The position numbers and the translations under genes were made by a program. Below are positions 26,877 through 35,439 of a stretch of 64,000 nucleotides of DNA, one piece after another. This stretch comes from Flavobacterium sp. GTDB taxonomy: Bacteria > Bacteroidota > Bacteroidia > Flavobacteriales > Flavobacteriaceae. The notes beneath the pieces were generated by a model that saw only the letters and a program-made list of their open reading frames with translations, did no database searches and was not told the DNA's origin. The DNA lies in contig JADKBW010000007.1 of assembly GCA_016714905.1 (NCBI GenBank), forward strand, positions 62,001 through 126,000. The letters are read 5' to 3'. Numbering within the stretch: position 1 is the first letter of the stretch; the number at the start of each line of letters is the position of its first letter.

Positions 26877-27911
26877 ATGAGAAATTTTACCTTTTATTTA
26901 GCCGGATTTTTAATCCTATTCTTAACGCAAGTGTATGGTCAAGAAACATTCGAATCTCGAGCCAAAAACATCGCTTTTAAAATCGAAAGCGTTACCAAAG
27001 AAGAAAAACTCGCCCTCAAAGACGAAGTCGAAGCAGTCAACATCGAACTAGAAAAAAACCAAATTACTAAAGAACAAGCCGACGACAAGAAAGCCAAATT
27101 AGCAGAAGTTAGAGCGAAAAATATCGAAACAAGAGTCGGCGCGCTGCAAGAAGAACTAAAAAACCTCGTACAAGAAAAAGTCGATGGGAAAATTAAAGAA
27201 GAAGATTCAACCAGAAGATACACTTTTACTTTTCCAAATATGAAAATAAGCGATAAATTTAAAGAAGGAGAAAGCAGAACTACCTCACAATTTGTATTCG
27301 CTTTTGGACTCAACAATCTCGCGACCAACAAAGCCGTAGCCAATTCCGATTATCGCTACTGGGGCTCGCATTTCTACGAATGGGGCGTTACTTGGAACAC
27401 GCGTCTTCTTAAAAATCATAATCTTCTGCATGCTAAATACGGTCTGTCTCTCATGTACAACAACTTGCGGCCAACCGACAACCGCTCTTTTGTAGAAAAC
27501 GGCAAATACACCAATCTCGAAGTCAGCGCAACACACCTGGAAGATTCTCGTTTTCGAAACGTCTATTTAGTGGTTCCGATGCATCTCGAATTTGATTTTT
27601 CTGGAAAAACACAAAAAGATGATAAAACTATTTTTAGAACGCATCAATCTTTTCGTGTAGGTCTTGGCGGTTATGTCGGCGGTAACATCAAATCCAAACA
27701 AATTTTATGTTACGAAGATGAAAACGGCAACGATGTCCGACAAAAAACAAAAGGCGATTTCAATGTCAATGATTTTATCTACGGCGCCAGCGTCTATGTA
27801 GGTTATCAAGCAGTGAGTTTGTATGCCAAGTATGATTTGAGTCCATTATTTAGGCACAATGTAGTAGATCAGAACAATGTTTCCCTTGGACTCCGATTCG
27901 ATTTCAACTAA
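26877..27911 (+). CDS. outer-membrane beta-barrel protein with N-terminal coiled coil
   Basis: 344 residues: signal peptide (FTFYLAGFLILFLTQVYGQ), a Lys/Glu-rich coiled coil (about 20-110, AKNIAFKIESVTKEEKLALK and on) and a C-terminal region of alternating strands with aromatic girdles (YRYWGSHFYEWGVTWNTRLL, VYLVVPMHLEFDF), ending in the typical outer-membrane signal GLRFDFN. Function is not known. It follows the ECF sigma factor and its partner and is probably in the same transcription unit. The start is the ATG preceding the signal peptide. Confidence 0.75.
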   Translation: MRNFTFYLAGFLILFLTQVYGQETFESRAKNIAFKIESVTKEEKLALKDEVEAVNIELEKNQITKEQADDKKAKLAEVRAKNIETRVGALQEELKNLVQEKVDGKIKEEDSTRRYTFTFPNMKISDKFKEGESRTTSQFVFAFGLNNLATNKAVANSDYRYWGSHFYEWGVTWNTRLLKNHNLLHAKYGLSLMYNNLRPTDNRSFVENGKYTNLEVSATHLEDSRFRNVYLVVPMHLEFDFSGKTQKDDKTIFRTHQSFRVGLGGYVGGNIKSKQILCYEDENGNDVRQKTKGDFNVNDFIYGASVYVGYQAVSLYAKYDLSPLFRHNVVDQNNVSLGLRFDFN

Positions 27912-27937
27912 AATGTTCAACCTTGTTTATATGTCAA

Positions 27938-27968
27938 AGAAGCACTTCGAAAGAGGTGCTTTTTTTAT
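27938..27968 (+). terminator. intrinsic terminator after the outer-membrane protein gene
   Basis: AGCACTTCG and AAGAGGTGCT pair, followed by TTTTTTTATT. Confidence 0.7.
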
Positions 27969-28104
27969 TAGGAGCCGGGAACCTGCTATCCGCTAAATTT
28001 TTTGCGCCACACGAGCGGAGCGAACTGACGAAGTAAACAACGGCGCAAAAAGATACCGCTGCACACGAGCGCAGCGAACTGGCGAAGCAATCAGGGCTAG
28101 GGTT
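27968..28104 (+). repeat. dispersed hairpin repeat, copy d
   Basis: TTAGGAGCCGGGAACCTGCT at the left and AATCAGGGCTAGGGTT at the right. Inside are TTTTTTGCGCC and GGCGCAAAAAGAT (the inner stem) and two copies of a CACACGAGCG-x-AGCGAACT-x-xCGAAG motif that resembles the minisatellite at 55051. It precedes dnaG in the same orientation. Confidence 0.75.
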
Positions 28105-28147
28105 ACATCTTACCAAAAACCATTGACCAAAACCAACAAAAAATTCC

Positions 28148-28155
28148 TAACTTTG
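28148..28155 (+). promoter_or_regulatory. -7 promoter box (TAACTTTG) for dnaG
   Basis: Exact TAnnTTTG match 31 bp upstream of the TTG start of dnaG and downstream of repeat copy d. Confidence 0.5.
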
Positions 28156-28186
28156 ACGCTTTCCTGAATTTCAAATTTCAACAAGC

Positions 28187-30162
28187 TTGATCTCAAAATC
28201 ATCCATAGATACCGTTTTCGAAACCGCTCGCGTTGAAGAGGTGATTGGTGATTTTGTGCAACTCAAACGAGCTGGAAGTAACTTCAAAGGATTAAGTCCA
28301 TTCTCGGATGAACGTTCACCATCATTTATGGTGTCACCCGTCAAACAAATCTGGAAAGATTTTAGTTCTGGAAAAGGCGGAAATGCAGTAGCGTTCTTGA
28401 TGGAGCACGAACATTTTACGTATCCAGAAGCGATTCGCTATTTGGCCCGAAAATACAATATTGAGCTGGAAGAAACCGAGCAAACGCAAGAAGAAAAGGC
28501 CAATACAGATATTAAGGAAAGTATGTTTTTGGTATCGGAGTTTGCCAAGAATTATTTTCAAGACACACTCTTAAATTCAGAAGAAGGAAAAGCCATCGGT
28601 TATTCCTATTTTAAGGAAAGAGGTTTTACCAACGAAACCATCAAAAAGTTCGCTTTAGGATATTCTCCCGAACAATGGGACGCTTTTTCAAAAGAAGCAT
28701 TAGGAAAAGGATTTAAGCTAGAATTCCTCGAAAGCACTGGACTGACGATTGTCAAAGAAGAACGTTTGATTGATCGTTTTAGAGGTCGCGTGATGTTTCC
28801 TATTCACAGTATGTCCGGCAGAATATTAGGCTTCGGAGGTCGAATTCTAACCAATGATAAGAAAGCCGCCAAATATGTCAATTCGCCTGAAAGTGAAATT
28901 TACCACAAAAGCAAAGTGCTTTATGGAATTTATTACGCCAAACAAGCCATTGCCAAACAAAACAATTGCTTCTTAGTGGAAGGTTACACAGATGTTATTC
29001 AATTTCACCAAGCCGGAATCGAAAATGTGGTCGCATCTTCAGGAACAGCGCTGACTCCAGATCAAATCCGATTGATCAATCGACTGACTAAAAACATTAC
29101 CGTTCTATACGACGGCGACGCAGCAGGATTGCGCGCTTCTATTCGCGGAATCGACTTGATTCTTGAAGAAGGCATGAACGTCCGCGTTTGTACTTTCCCC
29201 GAAGGTGAAGATCCGGATAGTTTTGCCAAGAAAACTTCTTATGAAGATTTGGTCTTGTATTTAGAGGAAAATGCCAGAGATTTTATCCAGTTTAAAGCTT
29301 CATTACTCATGAATGAAGCCCAAAATGACCCTATCAAGAAAGCCGATTTGATTCGAGATATGGTTACAAGTATTTCTAAAATACCAGACCGAATCAAAAG
29401 AGAAATCTATATTCAAGAGTGTTCCCGAATCATGGATATATCTGAGCAAGTTTTAGTCAATACCCTGGCGCAATTAGTACAAAAAGACATTTCAGAAGCA
29501 GGCAAAAAATTAAAACAAGAACAGAAAGCATTTGAGGTTGTCAAGAACGAAAATCCAATTGCTGTTCAAAAGGTAGACGTACTCATGAATTGGAACGAAA
29601 AATTATTGAAATCCTTTTGCTTTACGGCGATAAGTCGGAAGAATTTGAAGATGTCATTCTGAAAGCAAATAACGAAGGCGAACTAGAAGAAGTATTTGAA
29701 AGAAAAGAGTATAAAGTTTTTCAAAGAATTTACCTGAGTTTACAAGAAGACGAAATTGAACTAGCTAATCCAATGTTTTTAGGGATTTACAATCATATCA
29801 TCCAGTATTTCCTGCAGAACGAAACCTTCAACTTAGAAGAGTACTTGATGAATCTTTCACCGGAATTCGCACAAGAAGTGACCAACATTATCATGGAAAA
29901 TGAACTCAACGAACTCAGTAATTGGGAAGGAAGAAACGTATTTGTAAAAATGAAAGAGGTTACTACAGCACAATACGTTTCAGAAACAATTTTAAGTATT
30001 CGATGGTTTCTGGTGGGTCAATTAATCGAGGAACTAAAACACTCTGTTTCAAAAGAACTAGAGGAAGACAATTCGGAACACTTACGAATGACCATGGATT
30101 ACAACGGATTGATCAATTCGTTTTCAAAAAAACTAGGAAGAGTATTGTCTCGTTATAGTTAG
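28187..30162 (+). CDS. dnaG: DNA primase DnaG (one frameshift in the sequence; zinc site lacks cysteines)
   Basis: Makes RNA primers at the replication fork. The N-terminal zinc-ribbon region reads GLSPFSDERSPSFMVSP with KDFSSGKGG: every Cys/His position of the usual CHC2 finger is Ser, Asp or another residue. The Toprim core is intact (FLVEGYTDVIQFHQAG, LYDGDAAGLRAS), followed by the DnaB-interacting C-terminal domain in the second frame. A base is missing at about 29584: one T gives VDVLYELERKIIEILLLYGDK. Corrected length is about 658 aa. The start is TTG. It overlaps the convergent response-regulator gene by 4 bp. Confidence 0.92.
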
Positions 30163-30788
30163 ACGATTTCTAACGTTTTTGCTTTATTCACTAAATCAAC
30201 CAAATTCGTAACATTCAGTTTTGTGAGCAATCGCAATTTATAGGTACTAATCGTTTTTTCATTCAATCCTAAAATGGAAGAAATTTCATTGTTCTTCTTT
30301 CCACTACTTAAATAACGCAAGACCTCAATTTCACGATTAGAAAGTTTTCGATACAATCTTTCACTTTTGTTTTGTTTGGCAATCAATGCTAGATTTTTCT
30401 TGATTGTGTCATTCAGAATCGTTTGACCTTGGAATACGCGTATGATCGCAACACCTAAAGTTTCAATCTTGGCGGTTTTGTGGACATAACCTGCAACACC
30501 AGCTTTAATCGCATTGGGCGCATAAATTTGTTCAGAATAACTGCTAAAAACAATCACTTTCGTCTTGGTATAATTCCTAATAATCGCCTTCAATTCATAA
30601 ATACTAGACAATCCATCTAAATCCAAATCCAAAACTAAAACGTCTATTTCTTTCGTATAAAGTACATCTTTCACCATCGAAAAATTACCTACATTAGAAA
30701 CAATTGCGATTTCTGAGTGATCTTTAAAGTAAGATTTGATTCCAAAATGCACAACAGGATAGTTATCTGCCAAACAAACTTTAATCAT
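30159..30788 (-). CDS. NarL/FixJ-type response regulator
   Basis: 209 residues: receiver domain (1-about 120) with the phospho-acceptor aspartate in VLVLDLDLDG (54 or 56) and the conserved lysine in YVHKTAKIET; then a LuxR-type HTH (LSNREIEVLRYLSSGKKNNEISSILGLNEKTISTY, in parts), which binds DNA on phosphorylation. No histidine kinase is adjacent, so its signal is unknown. No clear promoter box was seen upstream. It converges on dnaG. Confidence 0.88.
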   Translation of the reverse strand: MIKVCLADNYPVVHFGIKSYFKDHSEIAIVSNVGNFSMVKDVLYTKEIDVLVLDLDLDGLSSIYELKAIIRNYTKTKVIVFSSYSEQIYAPNAIKAGVAGYVHKTAKIETLGVAIIRVFQGQTILNDTIKKNLALIAKQNKSERLYRKLSNREIEVLRYLSSGKKNNEISSILGLNEKTISTYKLRLLTKLNVTNLVDLVNKAKTLEIV

Positions 30789-30879
30789 AGTGGTATTGAT
30801 TTATGAATTAAGTATTTTAAGAATGGATAAATTTAGTTAAAAAAAACTTAATGCCTCAAAAATTTTAGATAAAGTACCA

Positions 30880-31680
30880 TTAATTCCGTTGAACTAAGCA
30901 AACTGGTATTGGATTCATTTTGTGCTGATTAAACGTATTTAAGCGTTTATAAATGGCAAACACTTCTTTTTCTCGACCTTCAAAATCATCTGCACACTTA
31001 CCTTTCTCATCTTCTGACATAGCCCATTCTAGTTCGTCATAAGTGGCACCCAATTGATCTTCATCAGTTCGGTCATCGCCAAACAAACCGTCTGTTGGCG
31101 GAGCATTCAAGATTGATTCAGGAACTTTTAAATAGTGACCCAATGCAAATACATCTGACTTCATCAAGTCTGCAATTGGACTCAAATCAACGCCGCCGTC
31201 GCCATACTTGGTGTAAAATCCGACGCCAAAATCTTCAACTTTATTGCCTGTTCCCGCCACTAAAAGGCCGTGAATTCCGGCAAAGTAATACAAAGTCGTC
31301 ATCCGTAATCGCGCTCGAGAATTGGCCAAAGCCAAATGCAATTTAGATTCATCGGGACTTGTTGGAACTTGCTTCTTGAAATCCTCAAAAACCGAGGATA
31401 AATCAGCTTCCACACTACTCACATTTGCAAAACGTTCCTTTAATTGTGCAATATGTTCCTTTCCACGATACACCTGATGCTGTACCTGATGAATTGGCAT
31501 CTCCACACAAAGTACTTTCAATCCAGTTTGCGCACATAACGTTGAGGTGACGGCAGAATCGATACCGCCAGAAACGCCCACAACAAATCCGTTCACTTTT
31601 GCGTTTTTAGCGTAATTTCTTAACCAGTTTACGATGTGCAAGTTGACTTTTTCAGCATCAATGCTACTTTTTTTCGCCAT
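30880..31680 (-). CDS. nadE: NAD+ synthase (ammonia-dependent)
   Basis: Converts deamido-NAD to NAD+. The PP-loop ATPase motif VSGGIDSAVT lies at about 36-45 and VEDFGVGFYTKYGDGGVDLSPI is the substrate-binding block. There is no N-terminal glutaminase domain, so it uses free ammonia; 266 aa fits that class. The ATG at 31680 is chosen over a TTG three codons upstream. Its -7 box (CAAAAATA on +) directly abuts that of the divergent gldB. Confidence 0.94.
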   Translation of the reverse strand: MAKKSSIDAEKVNLHIVNWLRNYAKNAKVNGFVVGVSGGIDSAVTSTLCAQTGLKVLCVEMPIHQVQHQVYRGKEHIAQLKERFANVSSVEADLSSVFEDFKKQVPTSPDESKLHLALANSRARLRMTTLYYFAGIHGLLVAGTGNKVEDFGVGFYTKYGDGGVDLSPIADLMKSDVFALGHYLKVPESILNAPPTDGLFGDDRTDEDQLGATYDELEWAMSEDEKGKCADDFEGREKEVFAIYKRLNTFNQHKMNPIPVCLVQRN

Positions 31681-31709
31681 AATTTTCAAGAATTTTATAA
31701 ACCAAAAGG

Positions 31710-31717
31710 TATCTTTG
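31710..31717 (+). promoter_or_regulatory. -7 promoter box (TATCTTTG) for gldB
   Basis: Exact consensus; the predicted mRNA begins just before repeat copy e and gives a leader of about 130 nt to the gldB ATG at 31855. Confidence 0.55.
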
Positions 31718-31725
31718 CAAAAATA
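31718..31725 (-). promoter_or_regulatory. -7 promoter box (TATTTTTG) for nadE, back to back with the gldB box
   Basis: On + the two boxes read TATCTTTG-CAAAAATA with no base between them, so the two polymerases could not be bound at once. Confidence 0.55.
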
Positions 31726-31732
31726 ATAATTA

Positions 31733-31840
31733 TTGGGAGCTATTTCCTGCTGTCCGCTATATCTTTTTTGCTAAGCAATTATAGCGTGGGAGACAGGATT
31801 TTTTCTAAGCAAAAAAGGATGCCGCTGCCATCAGGGCTAA
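31733..31840 (+). repeat. dispersed hairpin repeat, copy e (gldB leader)
   Basis: TTGGGAGCTATTTCCTGCTG at the left, CCGCTATATCTTTTTTGCT and its partner AGCAAAAAAGGATGCCGCT inside, and CATCAGGGCTAA at the right. The pairs GAGC/GGGCT-like, CCTG/CAGG and ATCTTTTTTGCT/AGCAAAAAAGGAT build one long imperfect hairpin. It lies wholly between the gldB promoter and the ATG, in gldB orientation. Confidence 0.78.
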
Positions 31841-31854
31841 ATTACGTACACTAT

Positions 31855-32817
31855 ATGAAACCAATCGTTGTTTTACCATTAATTTTAAGTTTTTTCTTAT
31901 TTTTTTCTTGTGACAAGAAAACTAAAATCGAGAAAGCGGTTGAGGAAATTCCAGTTCAAATCAAGGTTAATCGTTTTGATAAGGCTTTTTTTGAAACTGC
32001 GCCGCAAGATTTGCCTAAGCTCAAACAAGATTATCCATTCTTTTTTCCTGCAGGAAATGACGACAGTGTTTGGTTAGAGAAGATGCAGCATCCACAATGG
32101 CGCGAGTTGTACACCGAAGTAGAGAAACTATATGCCAACTTCGATGGTAAAACCGCCGAAATAGAAGATCTTTTTAAACATATCAAATACTATTTCCCGG
32201 AAACAAAAATGCCTAAAGTGTATACAGTCATTTCCGAAATGGATTACCATAACAAAGTAATTTACACCAAAGAAATGCTCATCATCTCTCTTGAACTTTA
32301 CCTCGGAAGCAAACATCGCTTTTACGAGTTTCCGGCATACATTACCCAAAACTTTGAATCCAATCAAATCTTACCAGATATTGCTTCTTGCTTTGCCAAA
32401 ACAAAAGTGGCGCCGCCAAATGATCTTACATTTCTATCGCAAATGATTTATGTAGGAAAGGAATTGTACCTCAAAGATCAACTGCTTCCAGAAACTTCAG
32501 ATGCCGATAAGATTGGATATACGAAAGAACAATTAATGTGGTGTCAAGAAAACGAAAGCTATATCTGGCGTTATTTTATAGAAAACAAAATGTTGTATGA
32601 TAGCGATCAAAAATTAATTCCTCGTTTTATCAATCCCGCGCCATTTTCAAAGTTCTATCTCGAAATTGACAACGAAACACCTGGAAGAATAGGAACTTGG
32701 ATGGGCTGGCAAATCGCCCGTTCATTTATGGAAAACAATAAAGTTTCACTCAATGACTTTCTGAAAATGGACGCGAAAGAAATTTTCGAAAAATCAAAAT
32801 ACAAACCCAAGAAATAA
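31855..32817 (+). CDS. gldB: gliding motility lipoprotein GldB
   Basis: Lipoprotein needed for gliding motility in Flavobacteriia. The signal (PIVVLPLILSFFLFFSC, Cys19) precedes the mature domain, 320 aa in total. RFDKAFFETAPQDLPKLKQDYP and NETPGRIGTWMGWQIARSFM are the conserved GldB blocks. The in-frame sequence upstream reads through repeat copy e and is ignored. The stop TAA (32815-32817) overlaps the gldC ATG by one base, so gldB and gldC are translationally coupled. Confidence 0.93.
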   Translation: MKPIVVLPLILSFFLFFSCDKKTKIEKAVEEIPVQIKVNRFDKAFFETAPQDLPKLKQDYPFFFPAGNDDSVWLEKMQHPQWRELYTEVEKLYANFDGKTAEIEDLFKHIKYYFPETKMPKVYTVISEMDYHNKVIYTKEMLIISLELYLGSKHRFYEFPAYITQNFESNQILPDIASCFAKTKVAPPNDLTFLSQMIYVGKELYLKDQLLPETSDADKIGYTKEQLMWCQENESYIWRYFIENKMLYDSDQKLIPRFINPAPFSKFYLEIDNETPGRIGTWMGWQIARSFMENNKVSLNDFLKMDAKEIFEKSKYKPKK

Positions 32818-33149
32818 TGTCAAAAACAATGACCTCTGAAATAAAGTTCTTAGTCGAATTAGACGAAAATAGAGTTCCGGAAAAACTCACCTGGACCGCA
32901 CAAGATGGCGGTGTCGACGCAGAAGAAGCCAAAGCGATGATGCTCTCTATTTGGGATAGCAAAGCTAAAGAAACATTACGAATCGACCTTTGGACTAAAG
33001 AAATGCCAGTAGATGAAATGAAGTTGTTTTTTCATCAAACGCTAGTAGCGATGTCGGAAACCTTTCAACGTGCAACTGGCGATGAAAAAATGACCGCAAC
33101 TATGAAAGATTTTTGTGATTATTTTGCCGAGAAATTAGAGTTGAAATAA
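32817..33149 (+). CDS. gldC: gliding motility protein GldC
   Basis: 110-residue soluble protein, conserved after gldB in gliding Bacteroidota; its molecular role in motility is not settled. EIKFLVELDENRVPEKLTW, AEEAKAMMLSIWD and ETLRIDLWTKEMPVDEMK are the family blocks. It has no signal peptide, so it stays in the cytosol. It overlaps gldB by one base (TAATG). It converges on engB. Confidence 0.93.
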   Translation: MSKTMTSEIKFLVELDENRVPEKLTWTAQDGGVDAEEAKAMMLSIWDSKAKETLRIDLWTKEMPVDEMKLFFHQTLVAMSETFQRATGDEKMTATMKDFCDYFAEKLELK

Positions 33150-33168
33150 CAAAGCACTTCCGCGCCTA

Positions 33169-33789
33169 CTAGAATTCGCTATTGTTCTTAAAAACGTCCT
33201 GATTGATTTCCTCAATATAAGAAAGTAATTCTTCTTTACCTGTGCTTTCAGTCGCTGAGGTGACAAAATAAGGAGGCATTTCCGCCCAATTGTTTGCTAG
33301 CATTTGCTTCGAGTACGCAGCAATATGCGATTGAATTTTTACTTTGCTAATTTTGTCGGCTTTGGTGAAAATGATGCAAAACGGGATTTCACTTTCGCCC
33401 ATAAACTCCATAAACTCTAAATCGATGTTTTGGGCTTCGTGTCGAATATCGATGAGTACAAAGGCACAAACCAATTGTTCTCGTTTTTCAAAATAATCGG
33501 TAATAAATTGCTGAAAAACCGATTTTGTTTTCTTAGATACTTTTGCATAACCATAGCCCGGTAAATCGACTAAAAACCAATTATTGTTAATCTTAAAATG
33601 ATTGATTAATTGTGTTTTTCCTGGTCTTCCCGAAGTTTTTGCTAAGTTTTTATGATTGGTTAGCATGTTGATCAATGAAGATTTACCAACATTTGAACGA
33701 CCAATAAAAGCGTATTCTGGCAAAATATCTTTCGGACATTTGGCTACTTCAGAATTGCTGATAATAAATTCGGCAGTGGTAATTTTCAT
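33169..33789 (-). CDS. engB: ribosome biogenesis GTPase YihA/YsxC (EngB)
   Basis: Small GTPase needed for assembly of the 50S subunit. The P-loop is GRSNVGKSS (30-38), G3 is DLPGYGYAKV and G4 is TKAD; 206 aa is the normal size. The ATG giving MKITTAEFIISNSEVAK is chosen because a TACCTTTG box (33808-33815) lies within the longer open frame. It converges on gldC and is transcribed alone. Confidence 0.94.
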   Translation of the reverse strand: MKITTAEFIISNSEVAKCPKDILPEYAFIGRSNVGKSSLINMLTNHKNLAKTSGRPGKTQLINHFKINNNWFLVDLPGYGYAKVSKKTKSVFQQFITDYFEKREQLVCAFVLIDIRHEAQNIDLEFMEFMGESEIPFCIIFTKADKISKVKIQSHIAAYSKQMLANNWAEMPPYFVTSATESTGKEELLSYIEEINQDVFKNNSEF

Positions 33790-33807
33790 GAGTGGAGTTA
33801 ATTTTGC

Positions 33808-33815
33808 CAAAGGTA
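33808..33815 (-). promoter_or_regulatory. -7 promoter box (TACCTTTG) for engB
   Basis: Exact TAnnTTTG match 18 bp upstream of the ATG at 33789. Confidence 0.5.
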
Positions 33816-33873
33816 ACTAAAACAAGCAAAAGCATGTAATATAGTTAATTAGCTTGTCAAGCGATAATGACAT

Positions 33874-34638
33874 TTATAGTTTTTGTTCTTTCAACCACTG
33901 ATGCATCAAGACATTGAATTCATCTGGATGTTCCATCATCGCAGCATGTCCACATTTGTCAATCCAATAAAGGGATGAATGAGGGAGTAGTTTGTGGAAT
34001 TCTTCTGCGACTTCCGGTGGCGTGACATTGTCGTTTTTACCCCAAATAATACAAGTTGGGACGTGCATTTTAGGTAAATCCTTTGCCATATTATGACGAA
34101 TGGCACTTTTCGCAATGGTCAAAGTCTTAATTAGTTTGATGCGATCGTTCGCCATCGAATAAACTTCATCAACAATTTCTTTCGTTGCGATTTTAGGATC
34201 GTAAAAAACAGCTTCCGCTTTTTTCTGAATATAGTCATAATCCCCTCGTCTCGGATAGCTGTCGCCCATCGCACTTTCGTACAATCCCGAACTGCCAGTA
34301 ATTACAAGTCCAAGCATTTTTTCCGGATACATTTTAGTATGGTACAAAGCAATATGACCGCCTAAAGAATTTCCTAACAGAATCACCCGATCAAATCCTT
34401 TAAAGGTGATAAAATCCTTTACATATTTAGCAAAAGCCTTCACGTTGGTCTTTAAGATATTCTGAGTATATATGGGAAGTTCAGGGATAACAACTTTATA
34501 TCCGTGTAAAGGGAAGTAATTTGCAACGCCATCAAAGTTGCTCAAACCACCCATGAGACCGTGAAGAATAACAATTGGCGTTCCTTCTCCTGCTTCGTAA
34601 TACGTGTACTTTCCTTCCTTTTTTAAAATAGAATTCAT
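33874..34638 (-). CDS. alpha/beta hydrolase
   Basis: 254-residue serine hydrolase. The oxyanion-hole HG is in VILHGLMGG (26-27), the nucleophile elbow is GNSLGG (Ser91), the acid is in GKNDNVTPP and the histidine in CGHAAMMEHP. No signal peptide. Its position before mraZ is common in Flavobacterium; the substrate is unknown. The ATG at 34638 is supported by the TATATTTG box at 34665-34672, which lies inside the longer frame. Confidence 0.87.
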   Translation of the reverse strand: MNSILKKEGKYTYYEAGEGTPIVILHGLMGGLSNFDGVANYFPLHGYKVVIPELPIYTQNILKTNVKAFAKYVKDFITFKGFDRVILLGNSLGGHIALYHTKMYPEKMLGLVITGSSGLYESAMGDSYPRRGDYDYIQKKAEAVFYDPKIATKEIVDEVYSMANDRIKLIKTLTIAKSAIRHNMAKDLPKMHVPTCIIWGKNDNVTPPEVAEEFHKLLPHSSLYWIDKCGHAAMMEHPDEFNVLMHQWLKEQKL

Positions 34639-34664
34639 CGTTTTTATTGCTATTTCTTGCGGCA

Positions 34665-34672
34665 CAAATATA
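34665..34672 (-). promoter_or_regulatory. -7 promoter box (TATATTTG) for the alpha/beta hydrolase
   Basis: Exact TAnnTTTG match 26 bp upstream of the ATG. The stretch from here to 34870 shows no gene and no repeat I can name. Confidence 0.5.
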
Positions 34673-34871
34673 GGATTTTATAGATTAAAAGAAACGCTTC
34701 ATCTGTTTTTAGGACCAAAAAAGTCATTGGTGGGTTTTAGTAATATCATGGGCGGCATTTCGATACATTCCTATTTTTTTAACAACAGACTTTTGAATGA
34801 CAATACTTTTCTAATGTTTTGCTAAAGAAGTTGTTGTGCTAAAAAAGTCCGCAAGCAGAGGAAAAAGGCAC

Positions 34872-34920
34872 AAAGTGGTAAAACTTATCAACAAAGTGGT
34901 AGTTTGTGGTAAATTGTGGT
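34872..34920 (+). promoter_or_regulatory. probable MraZ operator: GTGGT boxes in 10-bp phase
   Basis: Four GTGGT boxes at 34875, 34896, 34906 and 34916, written AAAGTGGTA, AAAGTGGTA, TTTGTGGTA and ATTGTGGTA. The spacings are 21, 10 and 10 bp, about one or two helical turns, immediately upstream of the mraZ -7 box. MraZ proteins are known to bind direct repeats with a GTG core in their own promoters. Confidence 0.65.
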
Positions 34921-34931
34921 AATTATTTTTA

Positions 34932-34939
34932 TATTTTTG
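34932..34939 (+). promoter_or_regulatory. -7 promoter box (TATTTTTG) for the mraZ/dcw cluster
   Basis: Exact TAnnTTTG match 12 bp after the last GTGGT box and 26 bp before the TTG start at 34966. Confidence 0.6.
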
Positions 34940-34965
34940 CTCCTAAACATTTTAAAGCCACTTTT

Positions 34966-35439
34966 TTGAATTCAATTGTTGGAACATATGAATGCAAAGT
35001 CGATGCTAAAGGGAGGTTGCTGATTCCAGCACCTTTGAAAAAGCAGTTGTCGATTGCTCTTCAAGACGGATTTGTCTTGAAGCGTTCTGTTTTTCAACCT
35101 TGTCTCGAATTGTATCCAATGAACGAATGGAACTTGATGATGGAAAAAATCAATAAGCTCAATCGTTTTGTGAAAAAGAACAATGATTTCATCCGGAGGT
35201 TCACTGCGGGTGTTAAAGTGGTAGAAATCGACGCTCTTGGTCGATTGTTAATTCCAAAAGATTTAGTGGTGTTCTCTCAAATATCCAAGGATGTGGTGCT
35301 GTCTTCTGCAGTGAATATCGTGGAGATCTGGGATAAAGATTTATACGAAAAAGCAATAGATGATTCTGTAATTGATTTTGCCGATTTGGCAGAAGATGTA
35401 ATGGGAAATGTTAATGATGATGCTAATGGAATATCATAA
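34966..35439 (+). CDS. mraZ: transcriptional regulator / division protein MraZ
   Basis: 157 residues with the two SpoVT-AbrB-like repeats marked by CKVDAKGRLLIPAPLKKQL and EIDALGRLLIPKDLV. MraZ binds DNA as a ring and represses its own dcw cluster. The start is a TTG giving NSIVGTYECKVDAKGR; an in-frame codon 60 bases upstream lies inside the operator and before the -7 box and is rejected. It is the first gene of a long + strand run to ftsZ and overlaps rsmH by 14 bp. Confidence 0.93.
   Translation: MNSIVGTYECKVDAKGRLLIPAPLKKQLSIALQDGFVLKRSVFQPCLELYPMNEWNLMMEKINKLNRFVKKNNDFIRRFTAGVKVVEIDALGRLLIPKDLVVFSQISKDVVLSSAVNIVEIWDKDLYEKAIDDSVIDFADLAEDVMGNVNDDANGIS

Noticed and set aside
31636..31854. 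N-terminal extension of GldB across repeat copy e
   Set aside because: It overlaps nadE and the promoter boxes, and the lipoprotein signal begins at 31855.
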